64,000 bases of DNA from Rhizobium sp. (GCA_019459185.1 JAIBEO010000080.1:22320-86319), one strand, 5' to 3'. Positions 11,151 through 21,331 are shown, numbered from the stretch's first letter. A program made the numbers and translations. The notes: generated by a model not told the origin, from the sequence alone.

Positions 11151-11842
11151 TTACAGCTGAGGCAGACGGCTCTCGAACTGGATGGTAAAGCGGTTCAGGG
11201 CAGCCTTCCAGTCGCGGATCGGCGTCGTCCATTTCTTGCTGATGTTGCGTAGTGCGAGATAGAACAGCTTCACCAGCGCCTCGTCGCTCGGGAATGCGCC
11301 GCGATTCTTGGTCAGCTTGCGCAGTCGGCGGTCGCAGAGGTGTAGATGCGCTTGAGGTCGGCCGCCACCTCGGGCCGTCGTTTCCACGAGACGTAGTTCA
11401 GGCTGTGCCGCATCATGTGCACGATGCACTGCGGCACGGTGGTGTGTGGGAACACGGTTTCGATGGCCTCGTGAAAGCCTTTCAGGCCGTCGACGCAAGC
11501 GACGAAAATGTCCTGCACGCCGCGGTTCTTCAGTTCCGTCACCACCTGCAGCCAGAACTTCGCGCCATCGGTCTGGGCCAGCCACAGGCCAAGCACTTCC
11601 TTCTCCCCGGCCATGGTTACGCCGACCGCCAGATAGACCGCCTTGACGCGCACCGCGCCGTCGCGCACCTTCACGTGGATACAGTCCAGATAGACGATCG
11701 GGTAGACCGGGTCCAGCGGCCGCACCTGCCAGGCCTTTACCTCGTCGATCACCGCGTCGGTGACTGTCGAGATCAGGCTGGGCGGGACCTCGGCGCCGTA
11801 CATTCCCTCCAGATGTGTTGATGCGCGCCTAAAATTGACCAC
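11151..11842 (-). pseudogene. Degenerate IS256-family transposase (N-terminus missing, internal deletion)
   Basis: Two frames carry typical IS256 transposase sequence: PVYPIVYLDCIHVKVRDGAVRVKAVYLAVGVTMAGEKEVLGLW...DLKRIYTSAT and then RKLTKNRGAFPSDEALVKLFYLALRNISKKWTTPIRDWKAALNRFTIQFESRLPQL. The segment normally between them is absent. Confidence 0.85.
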
Positions 11843-12039
11843 GGGGTGGGCGGACGATCTCTTGGACTACCTTTTGGGGTAGTTCATGTACACCTACGAC
11901 GACCGCAACTTTCTGATCAAGCCTCAGCGCGCCTCAGCACGCTCATTTATCCGCCAAAACGCGCGTTGGCTGTGCTAGTCCTCGCCGGCCGGTTGTCGCT
12001 ACACTCGGCCGAGGCAAGATCCCCACAGGAGCAAGTTCA

Positions 12040-12291
12040 ATGGAAGTAGCGGCAAAACACATCGGAACAATTGGCGCCGTTGCACTGGTTTTGACGCTTG
12101 GCTCGTTCGGTTATCGGATGGCGGATAACAAGAATTCCTGCGAGGAAAGCTATTCGGATGCGGTGCTGGCGACATATGACGGCCCGGGTGCGGCGGCCAA
12201 GCGTGACGCGGCATTACGCGAAGCCGCTTCGTCGAAGGCTTGCCGTCAGCTCAAGGCGGATAGCACGGTGGTCGAAGCAATCGCTCGGTAA
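12040..12291 (+). CDS. Small protein with N-terminal hydrophobic helix, unknown function
   Basis: 83-aa ORF, N-terminal IGTIGAVALVLTLGSFGYRM, preceded by AGGAGCAAG (RBS-like). Confidence 0.45.
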   Translation: MEVAAKHIGTIGAVALVLTLGSFGYRMADNKNSCEESYSDAVLATYDGPGAAAKRDAALREAASSKACRQLKADSTVVEAIAR

Positions 12292-12520
12292 TTGCCTCTT
12301 CTTAGCTGCAAACACGGCAGATCTAGTTGGTCAAACTGGAGGCCTTGGTGGCTTTCGGTTTGCACGCACTGAAGGCTTAGAAACACGTATCGTAATGGCC
12401 GAGTTGCGCGCTACTGGCGCACCTTTGGGAGAGCGTGGTGGACTGCCCGGCCTTCTGTGGACACGAAAATGGCGCTGTGCTTGGTGCCGAGAGTGATTGT
12501 GCGAAGCGGGTGGTTTGTGC

Positions 12521-13228
12521 CTAGCGAGGAACTAGATTGGCCCCAGGAAGTGGCTTGAGTATCTGAAGTCGCCTGCCCGGTAGGCGGGTCAAATGCCCGC
12601 TGCGCGTGAGCTTTCGGATCACTTGATTGACCATCTCGCGCGTCGCGCCGATCCGGTCAGAGATTTCCTGCTGGGTCAGTGAGCTCGGGAGCAGAAGCTT
12701 TCCGTCCACATTTTCAACCTCAGTCATTAGTACGCTAATCACACGCTCGCTGACGTCCTGAAGCCCGAGCCGCTTCAGCTGCACGGTCGCGGTTCGGAGC
12801 CTCCCGATCAGCACCAGCATGATGCAGTAAGCGAAATCCGGGTTCCCTAGGGCGAATGACTGGAGATCTGTGCTCTGAATTCGAAGGCATTCAACTTCGG
12901 TTTCGGCAACGACGGAGGCGGATCGCGTGCCGCCGTCGAGGGCCATTTCGCCGAAGATCTCGCCTGGGGTGATCTTGTTGTAGATGAGCTTTCGTTCGTC
13001 AGCATCAGTGGTGAGTACCCGCGCTCGCCCTGAAAGAAGCACATAAGCGCAATCGGCTCTTGCGCCCTCCTTAATGAGGATGCTGCCTGCAGCATATCGA
13101 CGAGTGGTGCCAAGTTGCATGAGGCGGGCAATCATCGCCTCTGACAATCGTTTCGGATTGCGTGGTCCGCGTGGCATGAGTGTATCTCTGGCGTCAGGAC
13201 GCCCTTGAAGCTGCCTTGACTGGGGCAA
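12521..13228 (-). CDS. Crp/Fnr-family transcriptional regulator
   Basis: cNMP-binding fold (YVLLSGRARVL...GEIFGEMALDGGTRSASVVA) plus C-terminal HTH (LTQQEISDRIGATREMVNQVIRKL). Start may be internal (MPRGPRN). Confidence 0.85.
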   Translation of the reverse strand: MPQSRQLQGRPDARDTLMPRGPRNPKRLSEAMIARLMQLGTTRRYAAGSILIKEGARADCAYVLLSGRARVLTTDADERKLIYNKITPGEIFGEMALDGGTRSASVVAETEVECLRIQSTDLQSFALGNPDFAYCIMLVLIGRLRTATVQLKRLGLQDVSERVISVLMTEVENVDGKLLLPSSLTQQEISDRIGATREMVNQVIRKLTRSGHLTRLPGRRLQILKPLPGANLVPR

Positions 13229-13455
13229 CGTCGTCGCTGTGCCAAGACGCGTCCTTCGCCACCAATCTTTGTTCCTCAGGGGAAATCGGGGGGCGGGTTG
13301 TCTTGCGCTAGGCGCCTTCTCAGATCGAAGTCAGCAAGTGAAAAATTTACATTTGGGATATTTTCTCACATCGGGCGGAGTCGGTTTCGCTGACAAAGTG
13401 CCTGTGTAAACTCCGGGCCTCGCTTGAGGTCCATCGGGACTCCGGAGTCGGAGTC

Positions 13456-14052
13456 ATGGCGATGGGTGCGCAGGACCAGGGGATCGCCAACGTGCAAACT
13501 TCTTCCTCCATGGCGGAGGAGCGCCTGAAGGCCGTCATTGACGGCCTCGACGCCATGGACGACGCCAGTGCTATAGCAGCGCTGGAGGCCGTTCTGCGCG
13601 ACGCCCCTGGATTGGCCGGAGCCCATCAGTTGATGGCGGCAATTCATGCCCAGATGGGTGACTTGGACGCAGCGGAGGCGGAGTTCCGAGCTGCACTGGC
13701 GCTTGATCCCGAGCTTTCGGTGGCCCGGTTCCAGCTGGGCCAGCTGTTGATCGTCAGAGGCGACCTGGACGCTGCCGTGTTGGTGCTTGAGCCCATGGCG
13801 TCAACCGCTCGGCAGTCGCCTGATGCTGACGTGCTCGGCGCCTATGCCAGCGCCTGGTTGCAAGCTGTACAAGGGGAGCTGGAGGCTGCGATCCGCGAGG
13901 TGGATCGTGGCCTGGCCGGCCCGCAGGCACTCCCGGCACTGGCAGCCGACATGCGCAAGCTCCGTCAGGTTTGGCTCGGTGCCCTGTCCGAGGGTGACGG
14001 CCCCAGGCCGACCGTGCCGCTCTTCCTCTCCGGCTACAACAGGCAGGGCTAG
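13456..14052 (+). CDS. TPR-repeat protein, first gene of the flagellar-type locus
   Basis: TPR-like repeats (GDLDAAEAEFRAALALDPELSVARFQLGQLLIVRGDLDAAVLVLEP); co-directional with downstream T3SS genes. Confidence 0.7.
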   Translation: MAMGAQDQGIANVQTSSSMAEERLKAVIDGLDAMDDASAIAALEAVLRDAPGLAGAHQLMAAIHAQMGDLDAAEAEFRAALALDPELSVARFQLGQLLIVRGDLDAAVLVLEPMASTARQSPDADVLGAYASAWLQAVQGELEAAIREVDRGLAGPQALPALAADMRKLRQVWLGALSEGDGPRPTVPLFLSGYNRQG

Positions 14053-14057
14053 CCGCC

Positions 14058-14459
14058 ATGGCCGTTGATCGCCTGACCTCCACTTCGGCCCTCATCGCGG
14101 CGGTGCGCGCGAGCGCAACCGCCAAGTCCGGCCAGTCACGGCGCGCTGCTGAGCCGGCGCCCACGGTCGGCGCGGACAAGCCAGTCAACCGGCCTGCCTC
14201 CGGTCGCCCCTCGGTTGCCGCGTTGCGCCGGGAGCTGGCCGAGCTTGTGCGCGATGCGAACATCCAGGACCCCGAGGTCGTGGATCGGCTGCGCCCACGC
14301 GTCGTCAGGTCCATTTTGCTCTGGGAGTTCGGCGCCTCCCTTCGCGAGCACCCCGAGTGGCAGCCCATGCTGGAAACCGTGGTGTCCGCGCTGGCGGCGA
14401 ACGAGGGCCAGCGGGCGCAGTTCCAGCAGCTCCTGGCTGAGCTTCGGAGTCCCGGGTGA
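14058..14459 (+). CDS. Hypothetical protein in flagellar-type locus
   Basis: 133-aa ORF 5 bp after the TPR gene; no family recognised. Confidence 0.5.
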   Translation: MAVDRLTSTSALIAAVRASATAKSGQSRRAAEPAPTVGADKPVNRPASGRPSVAALRRELAELVRDANIQDPEVVDRLRPRVVRSILLWEFGASLREHPEWQPMLETVVSALAANEGQRAQFQQLLAELRSPG

Positions 14460-14513
14460 ACCCTATCCATCCATCAATCCCGGCAACTAGCGGCCAGTTT
14501 AGCTCTGGCTGTT

Positions 14514-15683
14514 GTGATCGCCGTCCTGCGAAACACCCGAATGACCTCTCCTGATCGCCTGCAGTCCTTCCTGCTTGCAGACCCCGGCAACGCCGAGTTG
14601 GCCTGCGAGCTGGCGGACGCCCTGTTTGCCCAAGGTCGCTTTGACGAAGCGAGGAGGGCGCTGCTGTCGTTGCCCGAGGAGCGGCAGCTGATCCTCGCCG
14701 TACGCTTCAGGCTGGCGCGTTATGGCTTGATGCAGGGCGACTACGCCGGGGCCGAAGCCGGCTTCGCCCAGTTGACCGCGCAGGGGCACCCCGTGCCGGC
14801 GCTGTGGCATGACCTTGCCTTCGCCCAGCTGTGCCAAGGTCATCTCGCCCCGGCGCGCGCGACGCTCGCTGAAGCTGAAAGCCGGTTCGGAGCCGACTCC
14901 GCGAGGACGGTTCTGGCGGCCCGCATCGCGCTGTTCGAGCGCAACTATCCGGCCGCCGAACACGAGTTGCTGCGTGCGCTGGAGCTTGAGCCGGTCCATC
15001 CCGTGGCCATGGGGCTTCGCGCCCTGGCCAGCCTCGACAGCGGCGACCCGGATACCGCCGGTACCTTGGCGGACAACTGCCTGGCCCAGTACCCGGACCA
15101 GCATGAAGCCCTACTGGTGGCCGGAACGGTGGCGCTATGGCGGCGGGAACTTGTCCAGGCCGACACAGCCTTCGAACGAGCGCTTGGGTGGCACCCGGGG
15201 TCGGGGCGGGCGTTGTCCGGCATGGGGCAGCTGCTGCTCCTGCGCGAGCAGCTCGAAGGGGGCCGCGCCCTGCTCGAGCGCGCCGTATCGGCCATGCCCG
15301 ACCACATCGGCACCTGGCACGCCCTGGCGTGGGCCCAGCTGCTTTGCGGCGACCAGCAGGCCGCGGAGCTCAGCTACCAACGCGCCTACGACCTCGATCG
15401 CAACTTTGCCGAATCCCATGGCGGCTTGGCGCTGGTGGCGGCGCTGGATGGGCGGACTGAGGAGGCGGATGCCGCCATCCGGCGCGCCCTGCGTCTGGAC
15501 CCGGCCTGCCTTACCGCCCGCTATGCCCGAAGCCTGCGCCTTCAGGACATGGGCGAAACAGCCCAGGCGGATGAATTGCTGGCCGACCTGTTCTCGCCCG
15601 GCCCGATGCCGGCGGGCATCGGCGACGTACGTGAGTTCGCGACGCGCCTTCGCGCACGACTCGGTAACCGCGCGGCCGGCTGA
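14514..15683 (+). CDS. TPR-repeat protein adjacent to fliQ
   Basis: 389-aa ORF with multiple TPR motifs (AELACELADALFAQGRFDEARRALLSLP; SYQRAYDLDRNFAESHGGLALVAALDGRTEEADAAIRRALRLDP); 2 bp before fliQ. Confidence 0.75.
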   Translation: MIAVLRNTRMTSPDRLQSFLLADPGNAELACELADALFAQGRFDEARRALLSLPEERQLILAVRFRLARYGLMQGDYAGAEAGFAQLTAQGHPVPALWHDLAFAQLCQGHLAPARATLAEAESRFGADSARTVLAARIALFERNYPAAEHELLRALELEPVHPVAMGLRALASLDSGDPDTAGTLADNCLAQYPDQHEALLVAGTVALWRRELVQADTAFERALGWHPGSGRALSGMGQLLLLREQLEGGRALLERAVSAMPDHIGTWHALAWAQLLCGDQQAAELSYQRAYDLDRNFAESHGGLALVAALDGRTEEADAAIRRALRLDPACLTARYARSLRLQDMGETAQADELLADLFSPGPMPAGIGDVREFATRLRARLGNRAAG

Positions 15684-15685
15684 AC

Positions 15686-15949
15686 ATGGACGCTGACACC
15701 GCCATGCGCCTGCTGTCCGAGATGCTGCTCACCGCGCTCAAGGTGTCGGCCCCGATCCTGATCGCCACGCTGGCCATCGGCCTGGCGATTTCGGTGCTGC
15801 AGGTCGTGACCCAGGTGCAGGAAATGACGCTCACCTTCGTGCCCAAAGTCATCGTGGTGGTGCTGGTCTGCGTGGTCATGGGTGGCTGGATGATGGCGGT
15901 GACCGTGGACCTGGCCAAGCGCCTGTTCGAGTTCGCGGGAACGCTCTGA
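15686..15949 (+). CDS. fliQ: Flagellar-type T3SS export gate protein FliQ
   Basis: 87 aa, two TM helices, PILIATLAIGLAISVLQVVTQVQEMTLTFVPK typical of FliQ; gene order. Confidence 0.93.
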   Translation: MDADTAMRLLSEMLLTALKVSAPILIATLAIGLAISVLQVVTQVQEMTLTFVPKVIVVVLVCVVMGGWMMAVTVDLAKRLFEFAGTL

Positions 15950-15952
15950 CGC

Positions 15953-16723
15953 ATGGATGCCCTGCAAACCTTCGTGGCGCTGTTCGTGTTCGCGCTGTTG
16001 CGCTACCTGCCCGTGGTGGCGCTGCCCACCCTGTCGCCCTTGGGCTGGGCACCGCCGATGGTGCGGCTGGTGCTGCTGCTGGCGCTGTCGTGGATGACGG
16101 TGCTCGCGCTGCCGGCCTTCGAGGCGCCGCCCTACTGGCGCCTGCCCATGGGCCTGGTGTTGGCCGGCCTTGGAGAGCTGCTACTGGGGATGACCTTCGG
16201 GCTGGCACTGATGGTGCCCAACGCCGCGCTGCACTCCATGGGTTGGCTGGTGGACATGCAGGCGGGCCTGAGCGCGTCCAACCTGCTCGATCCGGGCGGC
16301 AGCGGGGGTGCGGAGTCCCTGATGGGGCGCGCCTTGATGCTGGCGTCGGTGGTGCTCTTCTTCACGCTCGACCTGCACGTGCTCCTCTTTCGCTTCCTGC
16401 ACGCCAGTGCCCAGTGGATGCCGCTGGGTAGGCTGGATATCCGGCTTGATCCGACCGGCTTCTTTGGCCTGCTCGGCGGGACGTTCCTGATGAGCGTGAT
16501 GGTCGTTGCGCCAGTCATCCTTGGCCTGTTCTGCATGGACGTCGGGGTCGCGTATGCAACGCGCTCCATGCCACAGGCCAACGTGTTCTTCCTTGCCCTG
16601 CCGTTCAAGGTGGCGGCCGGCCTGGGCCTGCTGGCGCTCTCGCTCTGGTTCGCCGCGGAGCTGATCGGGCGCTTGTACCGCGATGCATTGCTTCGCCTCC
16701 CAACGGTCATGGGGGCCGGCTGA
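15953..16723 (+). CDS. fliR: Flagellar-type T3SS export gate protein FliR
   Basis: Multi-TM 256-aa protein between fliQ and flhB; FliR-like motifs (LGEAAIGLVLGL-like region LGELLLGMTFGLAL). Confidence 0.9.
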   Translation: MDALQTFVALFVFALLRYLPVVALPTLSPLGWAPPMVRLVLLLALSWMTVLALPAFEAPPYWRLPMGLVLAGLGELLLGMTFGLALMVPNAALHSMGWLVDMQAGLSASNLLDPGGSGGAESLMGRALMLASVVLFFTLDLHVLLFRFLHASAQWMPLGRLDIRLDPTGFFGLLGGTFLMSVMVVAPVILGLFCMDVGVAYATRSMPQANVFFLALPFKVAAGLGLLALSLWFAAELIGRLYRDALLRLPTVMGAG

Positions 16724-17793
16724 TGTCGTCCGAAGACCAGGACAAGACTGAACAGCCCACTCCCTTCCGCCTCGACGAGGCCAGGAAGCGGGGCGAGGTC
16801 GCCAAGAGCCCGGAAGTCGTGGGCGTGGCATTGATGGTCGCGTTCGCGGCGGCGGTGACCATCGGCGCCGGTGGCATCGCGGCCGCCGCGGCCGATGCGG
16901 TTCGTTCCACGATCCAGCTCGCCGGCACCCGGCCTGTCATTTCCAACGGCCTGCTGGCCTGGCTTGGGGAGACCTGGGCGCCGCTGGGGCAGGCGCTCAC
17001 GCCGGTGGCGTTGGCCTTGGTGGTGGTGGCCGTGGCAGGCAATGCCCTGCAGACCGGCCCTATCTTCTCCAGCCACCCCGTGACGCCGGACTTCAAGCGA
17101 ATGAACCCGGCCAACGCGTTCAAGCGGGTCTTTTCGCTGCGCAGCGTCTGGGAGCTGGGCAAGATGGGCCTGAAGTTCGGGCTGCTGGCTGCCGTCTGCG
17201 CGTTCGTAGCCATAGGTGCCCTGGACCTGGTGGCCGCCGCCGCGCTGGGCTTGCCCTCCCGGCTTGGCCAGGCGCTCCAGGGGGCCTTCGTGGCCACCTC
17301 AACCTACGTGCTTGGCGTGCTGGCGCTCATCGCCGTGCTCGACTGGCTGTTTGTGCGCCGCGACTTCATGCGCCGGATGCGCATGAGCCGCCGCGAACTG
17401 CGTGATGAGCACAAGCGCCGCGATGGTGACCCGGAAGTCAAAGGCCGGCAGAAGCGGCTCATCCGCGAGTTGCTGAAGAAGACGCGCGCCGTGCCGCGCG
17501 TGGGAGATGCCGATGTCGTCCTGCTGAACCCCACCCACATTGCGGTGGCCCTGCAGTACCGCCCCAAGACCATGCGGGCGCCGGTGGTTCTGGCCAAGGG
17601 TGCGGGCTACCTGGCCGAGCGAATCCGGGCGGTCGCGGTGCGCAAAGGGGTGCCCATGCAGCGGTCACCTGAACTGGCGCGGGCCTTGTACCGCGACTGC
17701 GAGATCGACGCGCCGGTGCCTGAGTCGCTCTACGGGCAAATCGCACCGATCTATCGCCGGCTGCTGGCCCTCAAGGAGGGGCGGGCGGCGTGA
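16723..17793 (+). CDS. flhB: Flagellar-type T3SS switch protein FlhB
   Basis: DKTEQPTPFRLDEARKRGEVAKSPE start and intact NPTH autocleavage motif (VVLLNPTHIAVALQY, NPTH codons ~17527-17538). Confidence 0.96.
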   Translation: MSSEDQDKTEQPTPFRLDEARKRGEVAKSPEVVGVALMVAFAAAVTIGAGGIAAAAADAVRSTIQLAGTRPVISNGLLAWLGETWAPLGQALTPVALALVVVAVAGNALQTGPIFSSHPVTPDFKRMNPANAFKRVFSLRSVWELGKMGLKFGLLAAVCAFVAIGALDLVAAAALGLPSRLGQALQGAFVATSTYVLGVLALIAVLDWLFVRRDFMRRMRMSRRELRDEHKRRDGDPEVKGRQKRLIRELLKKTRAVPRVGDADVVLLNPTHIAVALQYRPKTMRAPVVLAKGAGYLAERIRAVAVRKGVPMQRSPELARALYRDCEIDAPVPESLYGQIAPIYRRLLALKEGRAA

Positions 17794-19883
17794 AGCAGCT
17801 GCTGGCGCAAATGTGGGCGGGGAAGCGCGATCTGGTCCTGGTGGGCCTGGTGGTCGGCATCCTCATCCTGCTTTTTCTGCCGATCCCGTCGCAGCTCTTG
17901 GACCTGCTGCTGGTGATCAACATCAGTACGGCGCTGCTGATCCTGCTGGTCACGTTCTTCACCGAAACTCCGCTCAAATTCTCCACGTTCCCGACGATTT
18001 TGCTTTTGGTGACGATGTTCCGGCTGGCGCTGAACGTCTCCGCCACCCGGCTTATCCTCGAGGGCACCGATGCCGGCCGCGTCATCAACGCCATTGGCGA
18101 ATTCGTCATCGGCGGAAACTACGTGGTCGGCATCGTGGTGTTCCTCATCCTGGTGGTGGTCCAGTACGTCGTCGTCACCAATGGTGCGCAACGCGTCGCC
18201 GAGGTGGCCGCACGCTTCACCCTCGATTCGATGCCAGGCAAGCAGATGGCCATCGACGCCGATATGAACATGGGCCTGATCGACGAGCACGAAGCCCGTC
18301 GACGCCGTGCGCTCATCGAGCGGGAGGCGAACTTCTACGGCTCGATGGACGGCGCGACCAAGTTCGTCAAGGGCGACGCCATCGCCGGCATCATCATCAT
18401 CCTGATCAATATCGTCGGTGGACTTGCCATCGGCATTGTCCAGCTGGGAATGCCCTGGGCCGAAGCCGTCCAGCGCTTCACCCTGCTCACCGTCGGTGAT
18501 GGCATCGTCACCCAGATCCCGTCGCTGGTGATTGCTGTCGCCACGGGCATCATCATTACGCGTACCGCGGCCGATGGGCAGCTTGGTGCGGAGATTCCGC
18601 GGCAGGTGCTGGCCAACCCCCGGGCCCTGGTCATCGTCGGCATCGCGCTGCTGGCCATCCTGCTGCTGCCGGGGTTCCCGAAGCTTCCCGTGCTGGCGGT
18701 GCTGGCGGCTTTGGGCGCGCTGATCTACTACACCTCCCGTGCCGCGAGACAGGCCGAGGCCCCCGTGTCCGAGGGCGGCGTGGACTCCCCCGCCGATAGC
18801 CGGGCCGGCGGCGCCGTGGCCGCCACAGGCGGGAAGGACGCTGACGACCTGCAGCAAGTGATGCGCATCGAGCCCATCGAAATCCGGCTGGGCAGTGCAC
18901 TGACGCAAGCGCTGTTGGGCCCGGAGGGCGACCTGGCGGACCGTATCGCCCACCTCAGGCGCCAGCTGGCCCAGGACCTCGGCTACATCCTGCCCAAGGT
19001 CCATACCGGAGCACGCGCTGAGCTCGGTGCCGAAGCCTACGAGATCCTGGTGCAGGGCAGTCGTGTCGGGCAGGGCGAGCTGAAGATGGACCGCATCCTG
19101 GCCATCAACCCGGGCGGAAACCGCCAGCGCCTGGACGGCCAGGAGACGCGGGACCCGGCCTACGGACTGCCCGCGCAGTGGATCGCCAAGGAGTCACGCC
19201 AGTTTGCCCGCGGCGCCGGCTACACCCTGGTCGACCCGGACACGGTGCTGATGACGCACCTGACCGAGGTCGGCAAGCGCCATGCGCCGGACCTGCTGAC
19301 CCGCGCCGAGACCGAACGTTTGGTCCAGAGACTCCGCGAGCAGCATGCCTCGCTGATCGATGAACTAGTGCCTGGCGTGCTGTCGTACTCCGATGTCCAG
19401 AAGGTGCTCCAGTGCCTGCTGCGCGAGCAGGTCAGCATCCGCAATCTCGAGGCGGTCCTGGAGGTGCTGGTGGATGCCGGCAAATCCATCAAGTCGCCGG
19501 AGGACCTGGCTGAGCGGGTGCGCGAACGATTGGGGCCATCGATCTGCCAGAAGCTCAGCGACGGAAATGGCGATCTGCACGTGCTGACGCTCGGCCACGA
19601 GCTCGAACGCACCCTGCTGGCGAGCCAGCGCATTGGCGATGTTCGCGGCCCCCTGTTTGGCGACATGGGTCAGATGGACGCCTTCATGAAGAGTCTCGGC
19701 CGCCAGGCCGAGGCCATGATGGGGCGCAGCCTGCTGCCGGTGCTGCTCTGTCCTTCCCCCTTGCGGCGTCCCCTGCGTGCCCTGATCCAGCGGTCGCTGC
19801 CTTATGTCGCGGTGGTGGGTGTCAACGAGGTGCCGCCCAGCACCTTGGTCCGATCCTTTGCTTCCGTACAGACGATTTCCTGA
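17790..19883 (+). CDS. flhA: Flagellar-type T3SS export gate protein FlhA
   Basis: 697 aa; FHIPEP-family hallmarks (FPTILLLVTMFRLALNVSATRLIL; DSMPGKQMAIDADMNMGLIDEHEARRRR). Confidence 0.96.
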   Translation: MKQLLAQMWAGKRDLVLVGLVVGILILLFLPIPSQLLDLLLVINISTALLILLVTFFTETPLKFSTFPTILLLVTMFRLALNVSATRLILEGTDAGRVINAIGEFVIGGNYVVGIVVFLILVVVQYVVVTNGAQRVAEVAARFTLDSMPGKQMAIDADMNMGLIDEHEARRRRALIEREANFYGSMDGATKFVKGDAIAGIIIILINIVGGLAIGIVQLGMPWAEAVQRFTLLTVGDGIVTQIPSLVIAVATGIIITRTAADGQLGAEIPRQVLANPRALVIVGIALLAILLLPGFPKLPVLAVLAALGALIYYTSRAARQAEAPVSEGGVDSPADSRAGGAVAATGGKDADDLQQVMRIEPIEIRLGSALTQALLGPEGDLADRIAHLRRQLAQDLGYILPKVHTGARAELGAEAYEILVQGSRVGQGELKMDRILAINPGGNRQRLDGQETRDPAYGLPAQWIAKESRQFARGAGYTLVDPDTVLMTHLTEVGKRHAPDLLTRAETERLVQRLREQHASLIDELVPGVLSYSDVQKVLQCLLREQVSIRNLEAVLEVLVDAGKSIKSPEDLAERVRERLGPSICQKLSDGNGDLHVLTLGHELERTLLASQRIGDVRGPLFGDMGQMDAFMKSLGRQAEAMMGRSLLPVLLCPSPLRRPLRALIQRSLPYVAVVGVNEVPPSTLVRSFASVQTIS

Positions 19884-19892
19884 GGACCTGCC

Positions 19893-20564
19893 GTGTCCAA
19901 CACCATTGACGCCATCGCCCGCTCGCTGTCAGACGACGTCCGCGCCATGGGCGCGATCAGCCACAACGTCGCCAACCTCAATACGCCGGGCTTTCGAGCC
20001 GGCCGCACGGTGGCCAGTTTCGGCCCCGCGCTCGGTGCTGAGGTTGCGTTGGACCTGGGCGACGGCCCCCTGGCGCCCAGCGGCCGCTCGCTCGACCTGG
20101 CGCTGCGCGGTCGCGGTTTTTTCCAGGTCCAGCGTGGGGAACAGCTCCTGCTCACGCGAGCCGGCAACTTCCGGCTCGACACCGAGGGCCGTCTGGTGAC
20201 GGCGTCCGGTGACCTGGTGATGGGCGAAGCCGGACCGATAGCGCTGGCCGACGAGACGGCGCGCGTGGATGGCGAGGGTCGTGTCCTGGTGGGCGAGCGT
20301 GTCCTGGATCGACTGCGGGTCGTCGACGTTGCCGCGCCCGAAAGGCTGATGGCGGCGTCTGGCGGCGCTTTCACCTACGACGGCGGGCTGGCTGACTGGC
20401 GCGGCAGTGTGGTGCAGGGCGCCATCGAGCGCTCCAACGTGGATCCGGCGGAGGAAACGGTGCGCCTGATGGAGCTGACCCGACACGCGGAGTCGGTCCA
20501 GCGCGCGATCTCGATCTACGACAAGACCATGGAAGCCGGGATCAACCGGCTTGGTGAGAACTGA
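19893..20564 (+). CDS. flgF: Flagellar basal-body rod protein FlgF
   Basis: AISHNVANLNTPGFRAGR N-term; C-terminal ERSNVDPAEETVRLMELTRHAESVQRAI; precedes flgG. Confidence 0.85.
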   Translation: MSNTIDAIARSLSDDVRAMGAISHNVANLNTPGFRAGRTVASFGPALGAEVALDLGDGPLAPSGRSLDLALRGRGFFQVQRGEQLLLTRAGNFRLDTEGRLVTASGDLVMGEAGPIALADETARVDGEGRVLVGERVLDRLRVVDVAAPERLMAASGGAFTYDGGLADWRGSVVQGAIERSNVDPAEETVRLMELTRHAESVQRAISIYDKTMEAGINRLGEN

Positions 20565-20575
20565 GGACCTGACCA

Positions 20576-21331
20576 GTGATTGATGCCCTTTACATCTCGG
20601 CCACCGGACTGCGCAGCCAGCAGGAACAGATCGACGTGATCTCCAACAACGTCGCCAACATGCAGACCCCCGGCTTCAAGCGCGGACGCGTCAATTTCGC
20701 CGAAGTGGCCGCGCTGGTGGCCGCGGATGGATCGACGGCTTCCCACGGGGGAGGCGCCGAGGTTCTGTCTACCTCCACCTTGTTTGCGGCCGGTGAGCTT
20801 CGCCCCACGGGTAACCCCCTCGACCTTGCGATCGAAGGTGCCGGCTTCTTTGAGCTCGAGACCGAAGAAGGTGGACGGGTCTATACCCGGGCGGGTCAGT
20901 TCCGGGTCGACCAGGATGGCTACCTGGTTTCGGTCAATGGCATGAAGTTGGCGCAGGGCCTGCAGATACCACCCGATGCGGCGGACCTGCGCATCGACCG
21001 GGCGGGGGAGATCACCGCACGCCTGGGCGATGAGACCGAGCGCAGCATCATCGGCCGCCTGGAGCTGGCGACGTTCGTGGCGCCCGACGCGCTGGATTCG
21101 CTGGGCGACAACGTCTTCGCGGCCAACGGGCGTTCTGGTGAAGCATCGATTTCCGTGGCCGGGGAAACGGGCTTCGGGCGCCTGCAGCAGGGATACCTGG
21201 AGATGGCCAACGTCGATCTGATCGACGAGATGAGCAGCCTGGTAATGGCGCAGCGCGCCTACCAGCTGAACGCCCGTGTGCTTCAGGCGGCCGACCAGGT
21301 CCTTGAGACCATCAACAACCTGCGCCGATGA
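20576..21331 (+). CDS. flgG: Flagellar distal rod protein FlgG
   Basis: IDALYISATGLRSQQEQIDVISNNVANMQTPGFKRGR; EMSSLVMAQRAYQLNARVLQAADQVLETINNLRR. Confidence 0.95.
   Translation: MIDALYISATGLRSQQEQIDVISNNVANMQTPGFKRGRVNFAEVAALVAADGSTASHGGGAEVLSTSTLFAAGELRPTGNPLDLAIEGAGFFELETEEGGRVYTRAGQFRVDQDGYLVSVNGMKLAQGLQIPPDAADLRIDRAGEITARLGDETERSIIGRLELATFVAPDALDSLGDNVFAANGRSGEASISVAGETGFGRLQQGYLEMANVDLIDEMSSLVMAQRAYQLNARVLQAADQVLETINNLRR

Noticed and set aside
17751-19004. 417-aa minus-strand ORF inside flhA
   Set aside because: Asp/His/Gln-rich shadow of FlhA codons, no start context or domain.
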